Shown: positions 9,686 through 17,699 of the stretch, in pieces
Layout: each line of letters starts with the position of its first letter
How positions within the stretch are numbered: the stretch's first letter is position 1
Origin: ATX-6F1 sp943369485
GTDB lineage: Bacteria > Cyanobacteriota > Cyanobacteriia > PCC-6307 > Cyanobiaceae
Reading direction: 5' to 3'
Assembly (NCBI GenBank): GCA_943369485.1
Contig: CALRNH020000002.1
Location: 1-64,000 of the forward strand
Length of the DNA: 64,000 nt
Position numbers and translations under genes: made by a program
The notes under the pieces: generated by a model
Databases searched by the model: none
What the model was told of the DNA's origin: nothing
Seen by the model: only the letters and a program-made list of their open reading frames with translations

Positions 9686-10060
9686 TCAGTCCTCCACGCT
9701 GGCCGTCGCTTCCTCCATGGTGGATGTGGCGGCGACGGGCACGCTGCCGGTGCGCGGCGGGGGCACCGGACCGTCCTGCTTGACGGTGAGATAGCGGATC
9801 ACATCTTCACTCAGACGCATGGCTCGCTCCAGGGCGATCACCTGCTGGCCGTCACCGTTGTGGGTGAGCTGCACGTAGATCCCTTCCTTGTGCTTGGCGA
9901 TCGTGTAGGCCAGGCGACGCTTGCCCCGCATCTGTGACTCGTAGACCTCGGCGCCGGCTTCGGTCACCAGGTCGCGGTACTTGTTGACGTGGGTTTCCAC
10001 TTCCTCCTCCGGAATGTCCGGACGAAGGATGTACATGGTCTCGTAATACAGCTCGGACAT
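9686..10060 (-). CDS. rpsF: 30S ribosomal protein S6
   Basis: Small-subunit protein S6, which pairs with S18 on the platform of the 30S subunit. The ferredoxin-like fold is recognisable from YYETMYILRPDIPEEEVE, the conserved RGKRRLAYTIAKHKEGIYVQ block and ERAMRLSEDVIRYLTVK. The 124 residues include a longer-than-minimal C-terminal tail (VPPPRTGSVPVAATSTMEEA) rich in Pro, Thr and Ala, a common feature in cyanobacteria. rpsR is not adjacent. Confidence 0.96.
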   Translation of the reverse strand: MSELYYETMYILRPDIPEEEVETHVNKYRDLVTEAGAEVYESQMRGKRRLAYTIAKHKEGIYVQLTHNGDGQQVIALERAMRLSEDVIRYLTVKQDGPVPPPRTGSVPVAATSTMEEATASVED

Positions 10061-10203
10061 GGAATCTCCGTTGAGGACTCCGGCCAGCGCAGGGCGGGCC
10101 GAGGGGGATGAGGCCGATCGGCCATGGGCCGGATCAGCGACGGATCCATGACCCTATCGCGGCGCCTGAACACCAGCTTCAGCTCCCCGAAGAGTGCTGG
10201 CGC

Positions 10204-10671
10204 TCAGTAGAGCTGCATGCGCACGGCCTCCGAGACGGTGGGTATGTCGGCCTCCTTGCCGCGCACGCACTGCACGGCGGCGAACAGCACCAGCACCAGG
10301 GTGCCCAGGTAGACGGTGTTGCTCAGGGTGCGGATCGCGAAGCTGGCTCCGAGCGGCGTCAGCAGCACGTTGAAGGTCAGGGTGAGCAGCACCAGCACGA
10401 TGTCGAGCAGGATCGCCTGCAGCACGTTGAAGCGGATGAAGTAGGGCACCTTCGGGTTGCGCACCACCGCCAGGAACAGAAGCAGAAAGAGCAGGAAGCC
10501 CCCGAAGGGCACCAGCCGCTGCAGCAGCACGACGGGGATCACAGGCAGGCTGAGCCACTGCAAGGCAGGAAACATCCCGTAAAGGGAGCGTCCGAAGGGC
10601 ACTCCCTCGCTCCAGGGCAGCAGGTAGGCCAGCAGGGCCAGCAGCCGCTGCCAGATCGGTGGTTCCGCCAT
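10204..10671 (-). CDS. Tic20-like membrane protein
   Basis: A 155-residue protein with four predicted membrane segments. The block NPKVPYFIRFNVLQAILLDI is the family hallmark of Tic20 and its cyanobacterial relatives; the chloroplast members form part of the inner-envelope protein import channel. In cyanobacteria the role is unsettled. An amphipathic N-terminus (IWQRLLALLAYLLPWSEGVP) precedes the first span. It lies 24 bases after aroE on the same strand, so the two may share a message. Confidence 0.85.
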   Translation of the reverse strand: MAEPPIWQRLLALLAYLLPWSEGVPFGRSLYGMFPALQWLSLPVIPVVLLQRLVPFGGFLLFLLLFLAVVRNPKVPYFIRFNVLQAILLDIVLVLLTLTFNVLLTPLGASFAIRTLSNTVYLGTLVLVLFAAVQCVRGKEADIPTVSEAVRMQLY

Positions 10672-10695
10672 TGGGCCCGTTGTGATCGCCCGAGG

Positions 10696-11613
10696 CTAGG
10701 GCCCTTCCAGCCGGGCCAGAGCCGCCCGGCGCATGCTCTCCACCGGGACCAGTTGCTGCCCGCTCCAGAGCCGCAGGGCCGCGGCCCCCTGCTGCACGAG
10801 CATCTCCAGGCCGTCGAGGCTGCGGATGCCCCGGGCCGCCGCTTCCATCAGCAGCCGGGTGGGCCGGGGGGTGTAGATCAGGTCGTAGACCACGGCGTCC
10901 GGCCGCAGCCGATCCAGCTGGCCGGGGCCCAGGGGGCAACCCATGGCCGCCGCCGGATCGCCTGCGGCGGCCATGCCCAGCGGTGTGGTGTTCACCACCA
11001 GATCGGCCTGGGCCAGGGCGATCGAAAGGGGGCCGCTGCCTTGGTCATCGGTGTCGCCCCAGACCAGGGCTTCGATTCCAGGGGCCCAGGAGCGGCAGCT
11101 CTCGATGAAGGGCTCCAGGGTCGCGGCCCGGCGCCCCGCCACGGTGATCCGCTGCAGATCCAGCTGAGCGCAGCCCGCGACCACGGCCCGGGCGCTGCCG
11201 CCGCAGCCCAGCACCAGGGCGCGTTGGCCTGGCCAGTGCGCAGGTCCGATCCCGTCCCGCAGGGGCGCGAGAAACCCCTCCACGTCGGTGTTGGTGCCAA
11301 ACCAGCCCCCCTCAGCCCGGCGCACCAGGGTGTTGACGGCCCCCAGTTGTTGGGCCAGGGGGCTGAGCGCGTCCGCCAGGGCCGCCACCGCCTGTTTGTG
11401 GGGCAGGGTGACGTTGAGGCCGCGGCAATCGAGGGCTTCGAGGGAGCGCAGCACACCGGGAAGGTCCGCCGCCGGCGTCGGCAGGGCCAGGTAGGCCCAG
11501 TTCAGACCCATTTCGGCCAGGGCGGCGTTGTGCATCACCGGTGAGAGCGAGTGACGCACCGGATCACCGAGAACGCCCACCAGGGCTGTGGCTCCATCGA
11601 TGGTTGGGGGCAT
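10696..11613 (-). CDS. aroE: Shikimate dehydrogenase
   Basis: NADPH-dependent reduction of 3-dehydroshikimate to shikimate in aromatic amino acid synthesis. The substrate-site motif SLSPVMHNAALAEMGLNWAY and the NVTLPHK segment with the catalytic Lys are both present. The dinucleotide-binding loop is LVLGCGGSARAVVAG, followed by NTTPLGMA. The start is placed at ATG 11613 (MPPTIDGATALVGVLGDPVR), giving 305 residues; the upstream open extension overlaps the dnaK promoter region. It is divergent from dnaK with 134 bases between. A DAHP synthase gene for the same pathway lies 11 kb away. Confidence 0.95.
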   Translation of the reverse strand: MPPTIDGATALVGVLGDPVRHSLSPVMHNAALAEMGLNWAYLALPTPAADLPGVLRSLEALDCRGLNVTLPHKQAVAALADALSPLAQQLGAVNTLVRRAEGGWFGTNTDVEGFLAPLRDGIGPAHWPGQRALVLGCGGSARAVVAGCAQLDLQRITVAGRRAATLEPFIESCRSWAPGIEALVWGDTDDQGSGPLSIALAQADLVVNTTPLGMAAAGDPAAAMGCPLGPGQLDRLRPDAVVYDLIYTPRPTRLLMEAAARGIRSLDGLEMLVQQGAAALRLWSGQQLVPVESMRRAALARLEGP

Positions 11614-11670
11614 CGGCCCGGGCTCCTTCAGGGGCTCCTCTGCTGGCACCGTACGGGAACGGTTCGGGAA

Positions 11671-11702
11671 CCACACCTCGCCTGGGCAGGCCCCTGGTGT
11701 GG
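11671..11702. repeat. Inverted repeat in the aroE/dnaK spacer
   Basis: Two perfect 7-base arms, CCACACC (11671-11677) and GGTGTGG (11696-11702), enclose an inner GCCT-GGGC-AGGC stem-loop. It lies 46 to 77 bases before the dnaK start, in either the promoter or the leader. It could be a protein-binding site or a leader hairpin. I see no CIRCE element (TTAGCACTC-N9-GAGTGCTAA) in the spacer. Confidence 0.4.
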
Positions 11703-11747
11703 AGGATGCATCCAGTTCAAATCACCTGTTCGGAAAGGAGGGCCTCG

Positions 11748-13658
11748 ATGGGCAAAGTTGTCGGCATTGATCTTGGAACCACAAACAGCTGCGTTGCGGT
11801 GATGGAGGGCGGCAAGCCCATCGTGATTGCCAATGCCGAGGGCTTTCGCACCACGCCTTCGGTGGTGGCCTACACCAAGAACCAGGACAAGCTGGTGGGT
11901 CAGATCGCCAAGCGCCAGGCGGTGATGAACCCGGAGAACACCTTTTATTCCGTGAAGCGCTTCATCGGCCGCCGCGTCGATGAGGTGAACGAGGAATCCA
12001 AGGAAGTGAGCTACGGCGTCGAGAAGGCGGGCGCCAACGTGAAGGTGAAGTGCCCGGTGCTGAACAAGCAATTCGCCCCCGAGGAGGTGTCGGCTGAAGT
12101 GCTGCGCAAGCTGGCCGAAGACGCCGGCAAGTACCTGGGTCAAACCGTCACCCAGGCGGTGATCACCGTACCGGCCTACTTCAACGACTCCCAGCGCCAG
12201 GCCACCAAGGACGCCGGCAAGATCGCCGGACTCGAGGTGCTGCGGATCATCAACGAGCCCACGGCGGCGGCTCTGGCCTACGGCCTCGACCGTAAGAGCA
12301 ATGAGCGGATCCTGGTGTTCGACCTGGGCGGCGGCACCTTCGACGTCTCCGTGCTTGAGGTGGGCGATGGCGTCTTCGAGGTGCTCTCCACCAGCGGCGA
12401 CACCCACCTGGGTGGCGACGACTTCGACAAGGTGATCGTCGATTACCTGGCCGACAGCTTCAAGAGCAACGAAGGCATCGACCTGCGCCAGGACAAGCAG
12501 GCCCTGCAGCGCCTCACCGAGGCGGCGGAAAAGGCGAAGATCGAACTTTCCAGCGCCACCCAGGCCGAGATCAATCTGCCCTTCATCACGGCCACACCGG
12601 AGGGCCCCAAGCACCTCGACCTCACCCTGACCCGGGCCAAGTTCGAGGAGCTGGCCTCCAAGCTGATCGACCGGTGCCGCGTACCGGTGGAACAGGCTCT
12701 CAAGGACGCCAAGCTCTCCTCCTCGGAGCTCGATGAGGTGGTGATGGTGGGTGGTTCCACCCGCATTCCCGCCGTGCTGGAGCTGGTCAAGCGGGTCACC
12801 GGCAAGGACCCCAACCAGACGGTGAACCCCGATGAAGTGGTGGCCGTGGGTGCCGCCATCCAGGGCGGTGTGCTGGCCGGCGAGGTCAAGGACATCCTGC
12901 TGCTGGATGTCACCCCGCTGTCCCTGGGCGTTGAGACCCTGGGCGGAGTGATGACCAAGATGATCACCCGCAACACCACCATCCCCACCAAGAAGGCCGA
13001 GGTGTACTCCACTGCCGTGGATGGTCAGACCAACGTGGAGATCCACGTGCTCCAGGGTGAGCGTGAAATGGCCAGCGACAACAAGAGCCTCGGCACCTTC
13101 CGTCTCGATGGCATTCCCCCCTCCCCCCGTGGCGTGCCCCAGATCGAAGTCACCTTTGACATCGACGCCAACGGCATCCTCAGCGTGACGGCCAAGGACA
13201 AAGGCAGCGGCAAGGAGCAGAGCATTTCGATCACCGGCGCCTCCACCCTCAGCGAGAACGAGGTGGAGAAAATGGTCAAGGATGCCGAGGCCAACTCCGC
13301 CGCCGACAAGGAAAAGCGCGACCGCATCGACCTCAAAAACCAGGCCGAAACCCTCGTGTACCAGTCCGAGAAGCAGCTCGGTGAACTGGGCGACAAGGTG
13401 GCCGCTGAAGACAAGGCCAAGGTGGAGGATCTGTCCAAGCAGCTCAAGGAGGCCCTCGAAAAAGAGGACTACGCCACCATCAAGACCGTGCTGGAGCAGC
13501 TCCAACAGGCCCTCTATGCCGCTGGTGCCTCCGTTTACCAGCAGGCGGGTGCGGCCGGTGCTGATGGCGCCGCCAACGGTGCCTCTGACTCCAACGGCAG
13601 CACCGGTGCTGCCCCTGCCGACGATGTCATCGACGCCGAGTTCACTGAGAGCAAGTGA
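11748..13658 (+). CDS. dnaK: Molecular chaperone DnaK (Hsp70)
   Basis: ATP-driven Hsp70 chaperone that binds exposed hydrophobic peptides with DnaJ and GrpE. The start is ATG 11748, preceded by a strong ribosome-binding sequence GGAAAGGAGG with 6-base spacing; the open frame upstream is spurious. Nucleotide-binding signatures are VVGIDLGTTNSCVAVMEGG, IFDLGGG-type VFDLGGGTFDVSVLEV, and VVMVGGSTRIPAVLELV. The substrate domain includes LLLDVTPLSLGVETLGGV. The end, DDVIDAEFTESK, matches the conserved EEVD-like DnaK tail of bacteria. The 636-residue length fits the essential DnaK2-type copy of cyanobacteria. A terminator follows 39 bases later. Confidence 0.97.
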   Translation: MGKVVGIDLGTTNSCVAVMEGGKPIVIANAEGFRTTPSVVAYTKNQDKLVGQIAKRQAVMNPENTFYSVKRFIGRRVDEVNEESKEVSYGVEKAGANVKVKCPVLNKQFAPEEVSAEVLRKLAEDAGKYLGQTVTQAVITVPAYFNDSQRQATKDAGKIAGLEVLRIINEPTAAALAYGLDRKSNERILVFDLGGGTFDVSVLEVGDGVFEVLSTSGDTHLGGDDFDKVIVDYLADSFKSNEGIDLRQDKQALQRLTEAAEKAKIELSSATQAEINLPFITATPEGPKHLDLTLTRAKFEELASKLIDRCRVPVEQALKDAKLSSSELDEVVMVGGSTRIPAVLELVKRVTGKDPNQTVNPDEVVAVGAAIQGGVLAGEVKDILLLDVTPLSLGVETLGGVMTKMITRNTTIPTKKAEVYSTAVDGQTNVEIHVLQGEREMASDNKSLGTFRLDGIPPSPRGVPQIEVTFDIDANGILSVTAKDKGSGKEQSISITGASTLSENEVEKMVKDAEANSAADKEKRDRIDLKNQAETLVYQSEKQLGELGDKVAAEDKAKVEDLSKQLKEALEKEDYATIKTVLEQLQQALYAAGASVYQQAGAAGADGAANGASDSNGSTGAAPADDVIDAEFTESK

Positions 13659-13696
13659 GCCTCGGCTCCCGCCCGGGCCTGGTCTTTCGCCTCCAG

Positions 13697-13721
13697 CCCC
13701 CGCTACGGCGGGGGTTTTTTT
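13697..13721 (+). terminator. Rho-independent terminator of dnaK
   Basis: Perfect 7-base stem CCCCCGC / GCGGGGG with TACG loop (13697-13714), followed directly by seven T. It lies 39 bases after the dnaK stop and just before the 3' end of the opposing thiO-like gene. There is no T-run on the other strand, so it acts for dnaK. Confidence 0.9.
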
Positions 13722-13737
13722 CATGGCTTGCAGCGCC

Positions 13738-14832
13738 TCAGTCGCTGGCCTCGATCCGCCCTGCCGCCCAGGCGGCGCTGGCCGGTGCCAGCAGGATGCC
13801 GTTGCGGTAGTGGCCCGTGCTCACCAGCAGCCCGGGCTTCGGTTCGATCAGTACCGGCGCCGGCTGGCCCAACGGACGCACCCGTAGCCCCTGCCAATGG
13901 CGCAGGGTCCTGGCCTGACGCAGCCAGGTCGGGGCGTCGCCATGGAGAGCTGCCAGCGTGGCCAAGGCTGCAGGACAGGCGTTCTGGCCGGGTTCCAGGG
14001 TGGCCCCGATCCAAAGTCGCCGCTGGGGCCGGGGTACCAGGTTGATCCCCCGCCAGACCACCGACCCTGGCCAGAGCTCGGCAGTGGAGGGTGCCAGTTC
14101 CAGCTCCAGAGCCTGGCCCAGCACGGGCTCCAGGGGGAGTTCGATCCCCAGGCCTTGCAGCAGGGGGGCACTGCCCAGCCCGGCCGCCACCACGACCTTG
14201 TCGGCGTTCAGCTTCTCGCCTGAGATCATCCGTACGCGCCAGCCGCCAGAGGCTCCAGGGGCAGGCTCGATCGCTGCCGCCGGGGTGCTGCGGTGCAGCG
14301 TTAGCCCATGGGTCTGGCCATCGGCCTCCAGGGCCTCGCCCCAGGCGACGGGATCCAATTGGCCGTCCCGGGGGGACCAGACCCCCCCCAGCGCGCCGAG
14401 GGGCAGGGCGGGCTCCAGGTCTTCGAGCGCGGAGGCCGTGCGCAGTTCCAACGGAGGCCCACCGTTTCCGCTGCGGGACACCAGGGCCTGCTGGCGCTGC
14501 CACTCTTCGGGTTCGTGGGCGAGCAGCAGCAGACCGCGCCGCAGCTCAACCGGCTGCCCCGAGGCCGCCAGCAGTGTTTGCCATTGCTCCAGCAGCACCA
14601 GGGACTGTTGGCGCAGGCGCCAGCCCCGGCCACTGCGGCGCTGGTAGACGTCGGCCATCAGCAGGCCGAGGGCGGCTTCGCTTCCCCCTTGGACGCCCGC
14701 CGGCGGGCCCCCAGCGATCAGCTGAACCTCGTGGCCCCGACGGCTCAGAAGCCAGGCGCAGCAGCGGCCGACGAACCCCCCGCCGATCACCACCACCGAA
14801 CGGGTGGCGGCCGGCGGGGGGGCGATGCTCAC
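13738..14832 (-). CDS. FAD-dependent amino acid oxidoreductase, ThiO (glycine oxidase)-like
   Basis: DAO-family flavoprotein of 364 residues. The N-terminal FAD fold is SVVVIGGGFVGRCCAWLLSR, and the C-terminal signature GLLVSTGHYRNGILLAPASA is the strand-helix that closes the flavin site in ThiO-type enzymes. The most likely role is oxidation of glycine or another small amine to the imine, for the thiazole part of thiamine or for general amino acid turnover; substrate specificity is inference. No thi gene is adjacent. Its ATG overlaps the psbQ stop by 4 bases, so it is translationally coupled to a photosystem II lipoprotein gene. Confidence 0.82.
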   Translation of the reverse strand: MSIAPPPAATRSVVVIGGGFVGRCCAWLLSRRGHEVQLIAGGPPAGVQGGSEAALGLLMADVYQRRSGRGWRLRQQSLVLLEQWQTLLAASGQPVELRRGLLLLAHEPEEWQRQQALVSRSGNGGPPLELRTASALEDLEPALPLGALGGVWSPRDGQLDPVAWGEALEADGQTHGLTLHRSTPAAAIEPAPGASGGWRVRMISGEKLNADKVVVAAGLGSAPLLQGLGIELPLEPVLGQALELELAPSTAELWPGSVVWRGINLVPRPQRRLWIGATLEPGQNACPAALATLAALHGDAPTWLRQARTLRHWQGLRVRPLGQPAPVLIEPKPGLLVSTGHYRNGILLAPASAAWAAGRIEASD

Positions 14833-15311
14833 ACCTGGTTGAGGGCCGCCTTCACCTCCTCGGGCAGCACCTGGGCATAGCGACCGATGCCGCTCGCCAC
14901 CTGGATGTAGGCCTTGCGCAGGCGCTCACCGTCCTGAAGGCGGGCCGCCTCATCGAGCTGGGCCAGGGAGCTCTTGACCTGGGCCGCCAGCTGGTTGGCC
15001 GAGGGGCGATCGGCCGGCAGCAGCCGTTGGTTGATGTAAAGCATTTGGCGCCCCATCTCCTGGAACGGGCCATGGATCAAGTTCCGGGTGAAGACCCAGT
15101 TCTTGTCGTTCACCAGGGTGGCCAGTTCGGTGAGCTCGTTGCGGGAGGCCAGGAAGCCTTCGGCCTGGCGCTGGATCACCACCAGATCGGCGGAGCTGAT
15201 GGTGGGTGGTTGGGAGGCTTCGCCGGAGCAGGCCGCCAGGCTGAAACTGAGGACCACCGCTAGGCCGAGGGCCATCATGCGACGGAGGGTCGAGACCAGC
15301 AGGGCGGCCAT
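14829..15311 (-). CDS. psbQ: Photosystem II lipoprotein PsbQ (CyanoQ)
   Basis: Cyanobacterial PsbQ, a lumenal four-helix-bundle lipoprotein that binds the lumen side of photosystem II and supports oxygen evolution. The export signal has a lipobox SLAAC with the lipidated Cys at residue 28. The mature part is all-helical: ADLVVIQRQAEGFLASRNEL, then NDKNWVFTRNLIHGPFQEMG, ending EEVKAALNQV. Length (160) fits the family. The WVFTRNLIHGP segment is a good recognition block. Its stop overlaps the start of the thiO-like gene by 4 bases. Upstream it is divergent from purU. Confidence 0.92.
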   Translation of the reverse strand: MAALLVSTLRRMMALGLAVVLSFSLAACSGEASQPPTISSADLVVIQRQAEGFLASRNELTELATLVNDKNWVFTRNLIHGPFQEMGRQMLYINQRLLPADRPSANQLAAQVKSSLAQLDEAARLQDGERLRKAYIQVASGIGRYAQVLPEEVKAALNQV

Positions 15312-15393
15312 GGGCGGGAAACGAGCTGGGCGACTTTAACGGCGGCAACCGGCACAATGCCCCGATGCTTCAGCAACTGTCCGGAGGGAAGCG

Positions 15394-16266
15394 ATGAGCG
15401 ATCCCACGGCGATCCTTCAGTTGATATGCCCGGATCGTCCGGGGCTGGTGAGTGAGCTCTCCGGCTGGGTGGCGGCCAACGGCGGCAACATCCGCCATGC
15501 CGACCACCACACCGACCTGGGGGCTGGCCTGTTCCTGAGCCGGATCGAATGGCAGCTCGAGGGATTCGGTTTGCCCCGCGACGCGATCGTGCCCGCCACC
15601 TCCGCCCTGGCCCAGCGGCTCGAGGGGGTGGGTCAAGTCCATTTCTCCGACGAAACGCCCCGGGTGGCGATCTTCGTGAGCAAGCAGGACCACTGTCTGG
15701 TGGACCTGCTCTGGCGCACCCGCGCCGGCGAGCTGCCGATGCAGGTGCCGCTGGTGATCTCCAACCACGACGACCTGCGGTCTCTGGCGGAGGATTTCGG
15801 TGCCCGTTTTGAACATCTGCCGATCGCTGCCGCCACCAGGGCCCAGGTGGAGCAGCGTCAGCTGGAGTTGCTCGCCGAGGAGGGGATCGAACTGGTGGTG
15901 CTGGCCAAGTACATGCAGGTGGTCAGCCCGGGTTTCCTGCAGCGCTTCGACGCTCCGGAGGCCTTTCAGCGCGTGATCAACATTCACCATTCCTTTCTGC
16001 CCGCGTTCAAGGGCGCCCAGCCCTACCACCGGGCCTGGGAGCGGGGTGTGAAACTGATCGGCGCCACGGCCCACTACGTCAGTGAAGACCTTGATGGCGG
16101 ACCGATCATCGCCCAGGCCACCGTGGGCGTGAGCCACCGCGATGAGGTGGAGGATCTGATCCGCAAGGGCCGCGACACCGAGCGGTTGGCCCTGGCCCGG
16201 GCCCTGCGCCTGCACCTTCGGCGGCAGGTGATGGTCTACCGGGGCCGCACGGCGGTGTTCGATTGA
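15394..16266 (+). CDS. purU: Formyltetrahydrofolate deformylase
   Basis: Hydrolyses 10-formyl-THF to THF and formate, balancing the one-carbon pool and supplying formate for PurT. An N-terminal ACT domain (ILQLICPDRPGLVSELSGWV, about residues 7-85) is the regulatory part. The formyltransferase-like domain has VPLVISNHDDLR, the catalytic triplet region INIHHSFLPAFKGAQPY (Asn and His) and AHYVSEDLDGGPII (Asp). The 290 residues match the family. A GGAGGGAAGCG stretch lies just before the ATG. It overlaps the next gene by 4 bases. Confidence 0.96.
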   Translation: MSDPTAILQLICPDRPGLVSELSGWVAANGGNIRHADHHTDLGAGLFLSRIEWQLEGFGLPRDAIVPATSALAQRLEGVGQVHFSDETPRVAIFVSKQDHCLVDLLWRTRAGELPMQVPLVISNHDDLRSLAEDFGARFEHLPIAAATRAQVEQRQLELLAEEGIELVVLAKYMQVVSPGFLQRFDAPEAFQRVINIHHSFLPAFKGAQPYHRAWERGVKLIGATAHYVSEDLDGGPIIAQATVGVSHRDEVEDLIRKGRDTERLALARALRLHLRRQVMVYRGRTAVFD

Positions 16267-17699
16267 ACCGACAGGGGCTGGTCGCGATGGGGCGGTTCGA
16301 GGCGATCAGGGCGCAGTGGGACCGCCAGCTGCTGGCCGAGCGGCCTCCCCAGGCCCATCCCCTTGGCTGGCGTTGCTTCCAGTTGGGTCTGCTGCTGCTC
16401 GCCTCCAGTGCCCTGCTCGGTTCCCTGCTGCTGCTGTTGGCGCTGGTGCTGGGCAGCCGCGGCCGGGAGCCGTTCTGGCGCGACCGGGTGAACCGCCTGC
16501 TGGTGCTGGCCTCCGCTCTGATGGTGCTGGGCTGCTTCACCGCCAGCAGCGGTTGGCTGGCCTGGGTGGGCCTGGGGAATTGGCTGCCTTTCTTCTGGGC
16601 GTTCTGGGGTTTCCAGCCCTATGTGTCCACGGCCGCGGCCAGGCGCAAGGCGGCCCTGTGGCTGGTGGCCGGGACGGTGCCCGTGGTGCTCACCGGTCTG
16701 GGCCAGCTTTGGTGGGGCTGGAGTGGTCCGTTCCAATCGCTCCAGGGCCTGGTGGTCTGGTGGATCGAGCCGGGGGGTGACCCGCCGGGCCGGCTTTCAG
16801 GCCTGTTCGACTACGCCAACATCGCCGGTGCCTGGCTGGCCCTGGCCTGGCCCCTGGCCCTGGCGGCCCTGCTGGAGCGGCGCCTGGGCTGGAGGCTGCG
16901 GGGAGTCGCTCTGCTGCTGGTGCTGGGCCAGGCGGTGGCGCTCTACCTGACCGATTCCCGCAACGCCTGGGGTGCCCTGGTGCTGGCGCTGCCGGTGGTG
17001 GCCGGACCACTCACCTGGGGCTGGCTGCTCCCCCTGCTGCTGGCTGGGTTGCTGCTGGTGGGTCTGGCCAGCCTGCCGATGGTGCCGGCGGCCCTGCAGC
17101 ACGCGGCCCGGCTGGTGGTGCCGGATCCGATCTGGGTGCGGCTCAGCGATGCCAACTTCGCCGGTCAGCGGCCCCTGGCGATCACGCGATTGAGCCAGTG
17201 GGGGGTTGCCATGGGTCTGATCGCCGAGCGCCCCTGGCTGGGCTGGGGGGCGGCGGCCTTCAGCGTGATTTATCCCCTGCGAACGGGTCACTGGCATGGC
17301 CATCCCCACAACCTGCCGATCGACCTGGCCCTCAGCCATGGGCTGCCGGTGGCGGCCCTGCTGGTGGGTGTGGTGCTCTGGCTGTTGATCCGGGCCTGGA
17401 GGCTGGGCATGACCGCCGCTCCGGTGTTCGAGCGGGCCTGGTGGGCCTCGGCCCTGGTGCTGGTGGCTCTTCATGCCACGGACATGCCCTTTTACGACAG
17501 CCGCATCAACGTTGCCGGTTGGATCCTGCTGGCGGGCCTACGCCGCTTTGAGGGCCGGCCCGGCCGGATCGAGGGAGCTGCGGCGGTGGCCGGCGAGGGT
17601 GGACTTGGCCATCGGACCCTCCAGGTGGTCCCAGGGGAGCACCCGCAGGGGATCCCAGTTGTCGTGGATGACCTCCCCCCAGGGGGGCAGCGGGGCTGA
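16263..17699 (+). CDS. O-antigen ligase / Wzy-like polytopic membrane protein
   Basis: A 478-residue protein with about ten membrane segments. It has the Wzy_C / O-antigen ligase layout: a conserved small loop SGLFDYANIAGAWLALAWP, the LYLTDSRNAWGALV segment, and a larger periplasmic loop with the block WLGWGAAAFSVIYPLRTGHW followed by GHPHNLPIDLALSHG, whose His residues are typical of the active loop. It would join a lipid-linked glycan to an acceptor at the periplasmic face. The last 54 residues (from about GRIEGAAAVAGEG on) have no membrane character and lie over the coding end of the opposing radical SAM gene. It starts by 4-base overlap with purU. Confidence 0.82.
   Translation: MNRQGLVAMGRFEAIRAQWDRQLLAERPPQAHPLGWRCFQLGLLLLASSALLGSLLLLLALVLGSRGREPFWRDRVNRLLVLASALMVLGCFTASSGWLAWVGLGNWLPFFWAFWGFQPYVSTAAARRKAALWLVAGTVPVVLTGLGQLWWGWSGPFQSLQGLVVWWIEPGGDPPGRLSGLFDYANIAGAWLALAWPLALAALLERRLGWRLRGVALLLVLGQAVALYLTDSRNAWGALVLALPVVAGPLTWGWLLPLLLAGLLLVGLASLPMVPAALQHAARLVVPDPIWVRLSDANFAGQRPLAITRLSQWGVAMGLIAERPWLGWGAAAFSVIYPLRTGHWHGHPHNLPIDLALSHGLPVAALLVGVVLWLLIRAWRLGMTAAPVFERAWWASALVLVALHATDMPFYDSRINVAGWILLAGLRRFEGRPGRIEGAAAVAGEGGLGHRTLQVVPGEHPQGIPVVVDDLPPGGQRG

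Noticed and set aside
11614..11747. Search for a CIRCE operator before dnaK
   Set aside because: No TTAGCACTC / GAGTGCTAA pair or near match in the spacer.
11628..13724. Very long open frame (698 codons) antisense to dnaK
   Set aside because: High GC and the strong codon bias of dnaK create long antisense frames. Residue content (Gly, Leu, His, Gln repeats) is typical of such shadows.
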